From Streptomyces curacoi (GTDB taxonomy: Bacteria > Actinomycetota > Actinomycetes > Streptomycetales > Streptomycetaceae), in assembly GCF_001513975.1 (NCBI RefSeq), contig NZ_KQ948001.1:1-33200 (forward strand): a stretch of DNA of 33,200 nucleotides, in the 5' to 3' direction. Every line of letters begins with the position of its first letter. Positions within the stretch are counted from its first letter, which is position 1. The notes below the pieces were generated by a model. It did no database searches and was not told where the DNA came from. It worked only from the letters and a program-made list of their open reading frames with translations. The translations under genes were made by a program, and so were the position numbers. Shown piece by piece: positions 7,614 through 14,574 of this stretch.

Positions 7614-9430
7614 GAGGCATCTCCGTCTTCATCGGTGGTGGGACGTGCGGCCCGCCCGCCCGGGCCGTCCGGGGCGTAAGCGCCGTCACGGCCGTACGGG
7701 TGCCGGACGGGCGGGCCTGGCGTGGTCAGCGCGGCCAGGGAAGCCGGGGTGCGCCAGTCGGCCGGGGGCGCGGCGGGCGGGATGACGTCCGGCATCGCCA
7801 GCTTCGAGGCGTCGGTGTGCTCGACGGCGGCCAGTTCGTGCCCGGCTTGAGCGGAGGTGATGGCTCCCAGCCTCTGGGCCGGCCCAGCCGTAGTGGCCGG
7901 GGCGAAGCGCTGTCGGCGCAGCGCCTCGGCGGCTTTCACCTCGGCACGCAGACGCCGGGCACGCTCCGCACGGGCTGTGCGCAGGGCATCGAGTTGTTCG
8001 GGGGTGGCCGCGTCCGCGAGGTGCGCGGGCCCGAGATACTTGCCGCTCGCGTCACAGATGTCGATCTCGTGATCGTGGTGCGGCATGTAGCGCACGGTGA
8101 CGGTACGGCCGGCCTGTCCGGTCATCCAGGGGGCGATGTAGGTGCGCCCGCGCCACCGCACGCCGTGGCTGGTCAGCTTCCGCGGGCGGCCGTCGTCCTC
8201 CAGAGTGAACGTCCACAGGTCGGCGGCGGGGACGTCCGTGACGGGAGTCGGATCGGCCTGCCATGCCTCAAGCGGCGTACGGCCGGACAGCGCCTTGGGA
8301 CGGTGCTCGGTGTTCCACCAGTGTGTCCAGGTCAGCACCTCCGCGGTGAAGTCCTGAAACGACATGGCACCGGACGTCTCCGGCTTGCCCACGCCTTTGC
8401 GTCGCCGGCCGGAGCGGGGCTTGGTGGGGGTGAGGGTGTAGCCGGGCAGGGCCGCGAACAGCATCCGGTCAACGGCTCGGTTGAGGTTTTCCACCGTGCC
8501 CTTGAGATGGGGGCTGTAAGCGGGAAGGTCCTTCACCGTCACGCCCATCGTGCCGAACGCTGCGGTGACGGTGGTCGACAGGAAGTCCTTGCCCCGGTCC
8601 ACCCGCACCTGCTCCGGTGTCCCTCCCGCGGGGCCGTAGGGCTCCTCACGCAGCACAGCGGCGCGCAGCGCGGCCAGCACAGAGGCACGGGAAGGAACGC
8701 CAGGGGTGACCGCGGTGCCGGTGATGACTTTGGTGGCGGTGTCGATGAACCAGGTCACCCACGGGCGCACCAGGTCACCGTCGGCATCGACCAGCACAGG
8801 TGCCTGGACATGATCGGCCTCCCACACGTGATTGCGCCAGGAAGCAGGACGCTTGCCGAAGACGTCATGCGCGCGTGCCGCATCCGGTCCCGCGGCAAGA
8901 CCGGCCCGCTCCCCCGCAGTGAGATCACGACGCACCGCGCGCAGGAACGTCGACAACGACGGCACCGGGTCCAGCAACGGCACCGCAGCCGGCGGGGCGC
9001 CCGCGGGAGAAGCCGCGGAGTCAGACGCCGCCGTCGGCTGCTCTTCACGGCCGCCGGTCTGGGCCCGGGCCACCAACTGGCGGTGGACCGCGGAAGCGTT
9101 GCCGTGCCAGTACGCCAGCAGCACCCGGATCTCCCTGGTGACCTCGAACCGCTCACCGCTGCGTTCCCCGGGGCGGATCGCCGCCCGGGGCGACCGGGAG
9201 GCCTCAGCCAGCCACCGCCACACCGTCCGCTCCGACACCCCCAGGCACTCCCCGGCCAGGCGCACATGCTCCCGCGACAGCCGCCGCTCGGCGCGCAGCG
9301 CCAGCAGACGACGCACCGCCGGCGCCCGCAACGCCGTCAAGGCACCCTCACCCAGAACACCAGCCGGATCATCCGGCGGCGGCAGCGACTGCCCGTCCAC
9401 GCCACGCCCCTTCGTCCTCGTCCGCTTCAT
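7610..9430 (-). CDS. DDE transposase of the Mu/Tn7/TniA type
   Basis: 606 residues. The N-terminus carries an HTH (residues about 50-75, CLGVSERTVWRWLAE). The catalytic core has an acidic triad D206 (WEADHVQ), D278 (VRVDRGKDF) and E314 (LKGTVENLN), giving the D,D(35)E spacing of the rve/integrase-type fold. The C-terminal part has a Mu-transposase-like beta-barrel region (RWRGRTYIAPWM) and a long helical tail likely to contact the ATPase. I choose the ATG at 9430, which has GGAAGG seven to eight bases upstream and lies 19 bp after the preceding stop; an ATG at 9466 would overlap the previous gene. All three catalytic residues are present and the frame is intact, so the enzyme could be active. 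It is the second gene of the operon and overlaps the downstream ATPase gene by four bases. Confidence 0.92.
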   Translation of the reverse strand: MKRTRTKGRGVDGQSLPPPDDPAGVLGEGALTALRAPAVRRLLALRAERRLSREHVRLAGECLGVSERTVWRWLAEASRSPRAAIRPGERSGERFEVTREIRVLLAYWHGNASAVHRQLVARAQTGGREEQPTAASDSAASPAGAPPAAVPLLDPVPSLSTFLRAVRRDLTAGERAGLAAGPDAARAHDVFGKRPASWRNHVWEADHVQAPVLVDADGDLVRPWVTWFIDTATKVITGTAVTPGVPSRASVLAALRAAVLREEPYGPAGGTPEQVRVDRGKDFLSTTVTAAFGTMGVTVKDLPAYSPHLKGTVENLNRAVDRMLFAALPGYTLTPTKPRSGRRRKGVGKPETSGAMSFQDFTAEVLTWTHWWNTEHRPKALSGRTPLEAWQADPTPVTDVPAADLWTFTLEDDGRPRKLTSHGVRWRGRTYIAPWMTGQAGRTVTVRYMPHHDHEIDICDASGKYLGPAHLADAATPEQLDALRTARAERARRLRAEVKAAEALRRQRFAPATTAGPAQRLGAITSAQAGHELAAVEHTDASKLAMPDVIPPAAPPADWRTPASLAALTTPGPPVRHPYGRDGAYAPDGPGGRAARPTTDEDGDAS

Positions 9431-9449
9431 GAACACGCCTTCCGGACCG

Positions 9450-10790
9450 TCACGGGTAGGGGCCAAGACGCGCGCAGGCCTGCTCGATCAGCTCCCGGTC
9501 CACACGCCTTGCGGGGCCGCGCTCGCGGGCCGCGTAGACATGCGACGTGATCTTCGCCCACGTGCGGAAATTGCCGCGCGCCATCTGCTCGTCCGCCCGC
9601 GCAAGGTCCTCCGGGTTCGCCTGCGCCCACACCGGATGGAACAGAGTCAGCGTCTGCGGCACTTGAGACGGATCAAGCCGGCCAACCTGGTGCCAGGTCA
9701 GCACGCGCGAGCGCAGCGCCGAAGCACGGGCGAGGGCCCGCTCGCATCCCGCCCCGCACAGCACCAGCGCCGCCGCACAGCCCGGCGCGTCCCACAACTG
9801 CCGCAGACAATCCAGCAATGGCGGCGTCAGCCGCTGGGCGTCATCGACAAACAGCACACCCGGCTCGGCCAGTGCCCGCGTCAGAGCCTGGCTGGCCGGC
9901 CCGGCCCGGTGCGGCAGTGCCCCCGACGGCAGCCCGAGCGCTTCACACAGCGAGGCCCGCAGCTGCGGCAGACCGGGTGCCACGCCGGCCACCGCCCGCC
10001 ACACCGGCACCCGGCCGGGCAGAAGCTGCAACGCCTGCTCGACGGCGACCGTCTTCCCCAGGCCCGTATCCCCGTACACACAGCACATCCCGCGGGCCGC
10101 GACCGTATGCCCCACAGCCTCCGCCACAGCGGCCACCTGCCGTGTGGACACCAGCCGAGCCCCCGGCACGTACAACCGCACACCGCCGCCCCGCACACCC
10201 GCATCCGCGGCGCCCTCCGGCACCGGCACGTCGGCGGGCGAACCATCGACAACAAGCGGACCCCCCGCCCCGTCCACCAGCCCCAGATCCGCCAGCGCCC
10301 GGTCATACCGGCTCGGCTCCAGCCCCACCCGGGCCCCAGCCGGACGGGCCACTTCAAGAACCCGGCCCGCCCCCAGATCCCGCTTGATCACCCGGTGCAA
10401 CGTCGGCAGCGAGGGCACACACTGCGCACCCCACCCCTCCAACACCCCCTTTTCCTGAGCCCGGAGCATCCTGCGCCGCAACTCCGCGACGTTCCCGCCC
10501 GCCTGAGCGAGGACCTCCCACAACGCGTCACTCAGCGAAAACCCGTCCTGCCGCGGCCGCGCCCCGACATGACCCCGGCGCCCATCGGCCAGCCACCGCC
10601 ACACCGTCCGCTCCGACACACCCGCCAGCTCCGCCGCGATCCGCACATGCAGCCGCGACAGCGTCCCCTCCCCATCCACCGCAAGAAGCCGCCGTACCAC
10701 CACACCCCGCGCCAACGGCACTCCCCCGGCCGGCACACCACCAGCCGACCCCGCCCCGGCCCCACCCGCCGGACCCCCCTGAACCGTCAT
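9450..10790 (-). CDS. Fusion of transposase-like HTH region and AAA+ ATPase
   Basis: 446 residues. Residues about 30-145 resemble the N-terminal DNA-binding half of the transposase encoded next to it: both share RRLLA, an HTH with GVSERTVWRWL, and a PSL.T..R...RDL segment. After a linker, an AAA+ domain follows with Walker A GDTGLGKT at 240-247 and Walker B LFVDDAQRL with VDDAQ at 315-319, a CGAG sensor-like segment, LRSRVLTWHQVGRL and LTLFHPVWA. So a transposase-type end-binding module appears to be fused to a TnsC/MuB-type ATPase, an arrangement I do not recall for known elements. It is the first gene of the operon; its ATG at 10790 has only a weak ribosome site, so a later start is possible. 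Stop and next start are 19 bp apart. Confidence 0.85.
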   Translation of the reverse strand: MTVQGGPAGGAGAGSAGGVPAGGVPLARGVVVRRLLAVDGEGTLSRLHVRIAAELAGVSERTVWRWLADGRRGHVGARPRQDGFSLSDALWEVLAQAGGNVAELRRRMLRAQEKGVLEGWGAQCVPSLPTLHRVIKRDLGAGRVLEVARPAGARVGLEPSRYDRALADLGLVDGAGGPLVVDGSPADVPVPEGAADAGVRGGGVRLYVPGARLVSTRQVAAVAEAVGHTVAARGMCCVYGDTGLGKTVAVEQALQLLPGRVPVWRAVAGVAPGLPQLRASLCEALGLPSGALPHRAGPASQALTRALAEPGVLFVDDAQRLTPPLLDCLRQLWDAPGCAAALVLCGAGCERALARASALRSRVLTWHQVGRLDPSQVPQTLTLFHPVWAQANPEDLARADEQMARGNFRTWAKITSHVYAARERGPARRVDRELIEQACARLGPYP

Positions 10791-10840
10791 ACCGGCCAGC
10801 CCACCCGACCCCGCCAGCCCCTCACACAGGAACAGCGAAA

Positions 10841-10906
10841 CCCATGACAGCCAGCAACCAACCTGCTAGCCACACCACAACAGCTGCTTGGTCACCCCAT
10901 GACAGC
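10841..10906. repeat. Pair of direct repeats CCCATGACAGC upstream of the transposition operon
   Basis: CCCATGACAGC occurs at 10841-10851 and again at 10896-10906, 55 bp apart, in the 200-bp non-coding stretch between the operon and the helicase stump. Read inward toward the operon the repeats are GCTGTCATGGG. Spaced direct repeats inside the ends are typical transposase binding sites in Mu/Tn7/Tn5053 elements, so these may mark the right end; they could also be operators for the operon, whose first two products carry matching HTHs. No matching copy was found near the other side of the operon (5700-5750 or 4900-5150). Confidence 0.4.
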
Positions 10907-10993
10907 GACCACAAACCCGTCCTGGACCCCGCTACCAGGACACCCACATCACGAGCCCGCTGACGCCCACCCAATGCCACCCCAACGCCCAAT

Positions 10994-11434
10994 CACACCC
11001 GGCTGCACTTGGAGGAAGGCGGTGCGCTGCCGACTGAGCCGGGTGACGTCGTACGCCAGGGCGAGGATCTTGGGCGGTGGGTGAGGTCGGTGCGCTTCGG
11101 CTGGGGCAAACTCACAGGCGTCCAGCAGTGGTTGTGCGAGCACGTCCTCGGCATCCAGCCCGCCACCGAGGACGAAAAGCCGCGACCGCGCCGTACACAG
11201 GCCGACACGTGGGCGCTGAACCTGGCGGCGGCGAAGCAGTTCTACGGGCGTGAAGGGCATCTTCGCGTGCCGAGGCAGCATGTCGAGCGGATGGTCATCG
11301 GCAGCGACGGCAAGGAGCAGGAGGAGCGGTCTATCAAGCTCGGGGCATGGATCGGGAATCAGCGGAGCAGGGCCGCGACGCTCTCGCCGGAACGGATCGA
11401 GCAGCTGTCGAGGATTGGCATGCGGTGGGCGTAA
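10994..11434 (+). pseudogene. 3' stump of a second telomere-type helicase (HA domains)
   Basis: The frame encodes two helicase-associated modules (GEDLGRWVRSVRFGWGKL, then LAAAKQFYGREGHLRVP and LGAWIGNQRSRAATLSPERI) ending with LSRIGMRWA. That is the same modular pattern and ending as the 890-residue helicase near the telomere (LGVWVSNTKSRRG...LRKLGMEWA), though the sequences are clearly diverged paralogues. No motor motifs lie upstream; similarity starts around 10994 and is preceded by the transposition operon. The first possible start codon (TTG 11009) is internal to the domain and has GGAGG after it, not before. I read it as a gene whose 5' part was removed or displaced by insertion of the transposition module. 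A freestanding HA-only protein is an alternative. Confidence 0.7.
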
Positions 11435-11480
11435 CGGTGCGGGGACGGGCCGCGGGGTTGTCCGGACCGCTGTCGTCGGG

Positions 11481-11703
11481 TCAGCCGAAGTTGAGCGTCT
11501 CCTGTACGAGGTCGGCCGGGGTCGGACGGGGCAAGGGTGGCGGTGCGCCGTCCTTGCGTGCGGCCTTCCAGCGCTCGGTCAGTTCGTCCTTCCGCCCCTT
11601 CGGTGGAGGCCATGGGACGCCCCCTGGCGGCGAGCTGTGCTCTGCTGTAGCCGCTCTTGGATGAGCGGGCGGCTTCGATCTCTTCAGGTGATGGGAGTTC
11701 CAT
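11481..11703 (-). pseudogene. Small conserved-type protein gene with a single-base frameshift
   Basis: From ATG 11703 the frame reads MELPSPEEIEAARSSKSGYS, then RAQLAA. After a run of five C (plus strand 11620-11624) the sensible sequence switches frame to VPWPPPKGRKDELTERWKAA, then ...PTPADLVQETLNFG and stop at 11481-11483. Removing one base from the run gives a continuous protein of about 73 residues resembling small actinobacterial hypotheticals with a conserved QLAxWGVPWPPPKGW motif (from memory). The function is unknown. The break is either a real +1 mutation or a homopolymer sequencing error. It lies downstream of the 225-residue hypothetical on the same strand, 165 bp away. Confidence 0.6.
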
Positions 11704-11868
11704 GGACGGTGAACGCTGCGTGTTGAGAGGTTGTTCCGCGAAGCGGTGTTGGAAGAGCGAGAGGTCCGTTGCCTTGCTCAGCGGGAGCCACCCCTCGGGC
11801 GTCGGGGCGCTCGCAAGGGATGGGGGTTCTGCCCCGACGGGAGCGAAGAACACCTCGGTGGTCTCTTC

Positions 11869-12546
11869 CTACACGGTCGACTTCAGGGCGACCCGCTCTT
11901 CGGAGATCTCCTGCTGGAGTTGCGAAAGATTAGTCTCGTTCAGGGCTCGGATGTGGTTCAGTAGCTCAATCGTGCTGACCATGGACGAGGCAACAAGTGG
12001 CGCAGCCGCACGAAACGGGTCGAGCAGTCCGAAGGCATCGCCTTCCTGTCGCTGCTCCGGATCGTGGTGCACCACATCGCCATAAATCCGAGCCATGGCC
12101 AGCCTGTGGGCGTCGAGATCGTGGTGCTCACCTGTGGCTGTGTTAGGGACCATGACCCAGTAGTCGGCGTCTTCACGCGTGGAGGGGTTTACCCTTGTCC
12201 GCCATTCAGCACGTGCAGCCCGTGTCCACTTCGTATCTTGTGGCGATTTTTGACAGATGTAGCCCAGTGCTGCCAGCGCCTTCATATAGAAGCAGTTCTC
12301 TTTCTCCGGAAGGATCGGCGTGAGGCGCGCCGCTGCAGATTCGACCGCCTCCTCGGGCGGAAGCTCATACCGGTTCTGCACTTCCCCATCGTTGAAGCAG
12401 ACCTTGATCTTCATTTGGGTCAACGCCAGAAGAGCATCCCAGTCAGCCGCGAGTGAGTGCTCCTCCACGGGGCGGGCCCTCACCACGTAGGCCTCCAGGC
12501 AGCGTTGGTGTTTCTCGTCAATGCTCTCTGGCTGACCGCGTCCCAT
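11869..12546 (-). CDS. Hypothetical protein, 225 aa
   Basis: An intact ATG frame with GGGGA four bases upstream of the start. The product is soluble with no signal peptide or membrane segment; it has an acidic middle, a central DADYWVMVPN stretch and a C-terminal amphipathic helix (SMVSTIELLNHIRALNETNL) that could form a coiled coil. I do not recognise the family. Its third-position GC looks lower than that of the surrounding genes (for example AAG ATC AAG GTC TGC TTC AAC GAT), which hints at acquisition. It is the only intact gene in the 11.4-13.4 kb decayed stretch, upstream of the frameshifted small gene. Confidence 0.65.
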   Translation of the reverse strand: MGRGQPESIDEKHQRCLEAYVVRARPVEEHSLAADWDALLALTQMKIKVCFNDGEVQNRYELPPEEAVESAAARLTPILPEKENCFYMKALAALGYICQKSPQDTKWTRAARAEWRTRVNPSTREDADYWVMVPNTATGEHHDLDAHRLAMARIYGDVVHHDPEQRQEGDAFGLLDPFRAAAPLVASSMVSTIELLNHIRALNETNLSQLQQEISEERVALKSTV

Positions 12547-12861
12547 ATTTCCCCGTCACATCAAATTCTCTACAGCATGATGCGGCATTGCATGCGCATC
12601 CACCCAATTCGTCGGGCGCCGGCTACTATCTGACTGGAACGGTGGCTCGTTGATCCCTGGGACAGGTTTCAAGGGGCTAACTCAAACGCTTGCCGGCCAA
12701 ATGAAGGGTTGTGGCCGCGCTTCCGTGACGGTTACGCGCAGGATCGGATGCCCATCGCGTAGCCGGGTCGAGGGCGCACGGATCCGCTTATTGGCCAGGT
12801 CTCTTGGTGTACCGGTATTGGGGTGTGATTCCACTGTCGGTCGGTACGGGCCAAAGGGAGC
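12547..12861. other. Non-coding stretch
   Basis: 315 bp of comparatively lower GC between the 225-residue hypothetical gene and the NACHT relic. It should hold the promoter of the hypothetical gene. No reading frame with convincing codon bias, no repeat and no RNA gene were seen. Confidence 0.5.
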
Positions 12862-13429
12862 TCAGTGAGTCTGCTGGGCGGGGGCCTGAGGGTATTCGGC
12901 GCTGCGGCTGGTCAGGCCGAGTGGCGCCTTGGCGTTGAACACCTCAATTGATCGAGTTCAACACGTGGTGTCGGAGAGCATCGGGCACTTGGTCCGGGCC
13001 GTCGAGCAGCGGTAGAGCGAGGCGGTGTTCCACCAGTGCTCGGGCCGGCGTATGGTCCCGTCGGCCGGGTGCGAGGGCACCGCCGGGGGCGCGGGCGTCA
13101 AGTGCCGGATAGTCCTGGATCAGCTGATTGGTCATCCAGGTGTGCAGATCTTGCCTCAGCGGATCGAAGGATGCCAAGGCGAACAAGACCGGCGCGGCAC
13201 CGCCGGGTTCGCGGTGTGGGGGGTCGAGCAGCGCCAGGAGCAGCCGGACCAGCAGCATGGTCTTGCCGTAGCCGGGCTCGCCCAGGGCAACCAGGGTCGT
13301 GGGGGGACACGGTGGAAGATGGCCTCCTGGATGTCGTTGCCGGAGCCCTTGAACCTTCGAGTCCCTCTGGTCCGGCGGCCTATCGATCCGTTCCGTTCGA
13401 GGGGCCGCTGGCAGCGGGTCTCGCATCAC
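12862..13429 (-). pseudogene. NACHT-type NTPase relic with frameshifts
   Basis: The central frame contains Walker A GEPGYGKT, the region VLFALASFDP...DLHTWMTNQLI, and a Walker B-like LALPLLDGPDQVPD, the layout of Streptomyces NACHT NTPases. The expected preceding segment (FKGSGNDIQEAIFHRVPPR) lies in another frame, joined at a G6 run at 13301-13306. The expected following segment (EVFNAKAPLGLTSRSAEYPQ) is in yet another frame after an extra T near 12945 and ends at 12862. At least two frameshifts plus loss of both ends make it a pseudogene. Intact relatives are signalling or antiphage STAND-type NTPases; the effector domain is not present, so the original role cannot be told. Confidence 0.75.
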
Positions 13430-14019
13430 ACACCCAGTCCACCGTCGTTTCGGGGTCGGCGGCGGACCAGGCAGTCGGCAGCGGGTGCGGGTAGTTCAGC
13501 CGCCACACCTCTGTCCTCGCCTCTCACTGGTGCCGTATCGCTTCCTCTGAGGCATCAGCCGTGTCTTCCGGTGCCGCACCGGTACCCGTTGCGCTCTGCT
13601 GGAGGCGCAAAGCGGTGACAAAGGAGCGGCGGCAGACCGAGCGGCACGGCGAGCACGCCGATCGCTTTTCCCATGTCGTCGACGCGGTCCACGCCTCACG
13701 CGTGCAGGACCGCCGCGACGGCGAGCGGTGGCGCGACGGCGTAGAACCGCGCCCGCCACCGTCTCCCCCCGTCCATCCGCAGGTCCTGCGCTCTCCCTAT
13801 CCTTCGGGCCGGCCGACCTTGCCCTTCCCTGCGGCCGGAAGTGACGAGGGCCAGTCGACGAAGGCAAAGCTCTTACCGGGCTCTGGAGTAGGCGTCACAG
13901 CGTTGTGGGCGGTGTCGCCGTCTGTGCCGGTTGCCGGGTCTGCGGGCGGCGTGCGTCGCGGTGTTCGTCAGTTGGTCGTGGTCCTCAGCCCGCTGTTGTG
14001 CGCGGGGGCGTGAAGGTCG
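13430..14019. other. Stretch without a supported gene
   Basis: About 590 bp of GC-rich DNA before the WXG100-like cassette. Open frames exist on both strands, but none has a ribosome site, recognisable motif or consistent codon bias. Probably decayed DNA plus the upstream region of the cassette. Confidence 0.45.
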
Positions 14020-14050
14020 TTGTGTTCATGCCACCGTCCCCTGCTACATT
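14020..14050 (+). promoter_or_regulatory. Possible promoter of the effector/inhibitor cassette
   Basis: TTGTGT at 14020-14025 and TACATT at 14045-14050, spacer 19, lie 35 bp before the first gene of the cassette in a locally AT-richer patch. The spacer is longer than optimal, so this is tentative. Confidence 0.3.
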
Positions 14051-14084
14051 GCGCCCTCAAGATCATCAAAAGCGGGGGCCGGAC

Positions 14085-14510
14085 ATGACCGTGCAAGGGC
14101 ACGCCGGGGGCTATCGTCTGCAGACGAGCGCGATGGACAGTGAGGCGCAGGCACTCGACACGGCGGGTGACGACGTCGGTGCCATCGCCAGGGCGGTCAA
14201 GGACACCGCCTGCTACACCTGGGACGCACTCGGCGGCTCCGACGCGGGTCCCGCCTACGACAACTTCGCCGGTGACTGGCAGGCAGAGGCCAAGGTCCTG
14301 GAGAGCGCCCTGCACGAACTGGCCGACAAGGTGCGGCTGTCCAAGGCGAATTACCAGGGTGCCGAGCGCGCCTCCATCCGGGGCATGAGTGCGGCCGGCG
14401 GTGAGGGTGTGTCGACGATGCCCGCGCCCGCGGGGGATGTTCCCGTGCCGGGCTACCGCACCATGCCCGCGTCCGGGACGCCGCCGCGCGGCCTGTCCGA
14501 CTTCGGCTGA
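14085..14510 (+). CDS. WXG100/EspC-like type VII secretion-associated protein
   Basis: 141 residues from ATG 14085 with GGGGG seven bases upstream. Residues 1-100 form a helix-turn-helix-hairpin type sequence (TSAMDSEAQALDTAGDDVGA ... NFAGDWQAEAKVLESALHEL) like ESX-type small secreted or partner proteins. A W is present in the FAGDW turn in place of a strict WxG. The C-terminal 40 residues are Pro/Gly-rich and disordered. It is the first gene of a four-gene plus-strand cassette and is followed after 64 bp by the large effector-like gene, the usual order of a helical partner and its LXG/WXG effector. It probably forms a helical complex with the effector N-terminus for export. No ESX core genes (EccC ATPase, mycosin) are in the window, so the secretion machine would be encoded elsewhere. 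Confidence 0.7.
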   Translation: MTVQGHAGGYRLQTSAMDSEAQALDTAGDDVGAIARAVKDTACYTWDALGGSDAGPAYDNFAGDWQAEAKVLESALHELADKVRLSKANYQGAERASIRGMSAAGGEGVSTMPAPAGDVPVPGYRTMPASGTPPRGLSDFG

Positions 14511-14574
14511 GCGTCCTTCGTAGCGCGTACGAGTCCACACTCCTGCCCTCACCACGACAGAAGGCCGCACCGTC

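Noticed and set aside
6856..7689. Extension of the last transposition-operon gene upstream to 7689
   Set aside because: That part is a shifted-frame shadow of the AAA+ ATPase gene; the ATG at 6855 just after the ATPase stop is the natural start.
7700..9550. A 616-codon plus-strand open frame
   Set aside because: Antisense to the transposase gene, which has its complete DDE triad on the other strand.
8832..10847. A 671-codon plus-strand open frame
   Set aside because: Antisense shadow of the transposase and ATPase-fusion genes; very rich in Arg, Pro, His and Thr with no domain, whereas the minus strand carries clear motifs.
13561..14013. A plus-strand open frame before the effector cassette
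   Set aside because: No ribosome site, no family resemblance and mixed codon use; the following gene has a better start at 14085.
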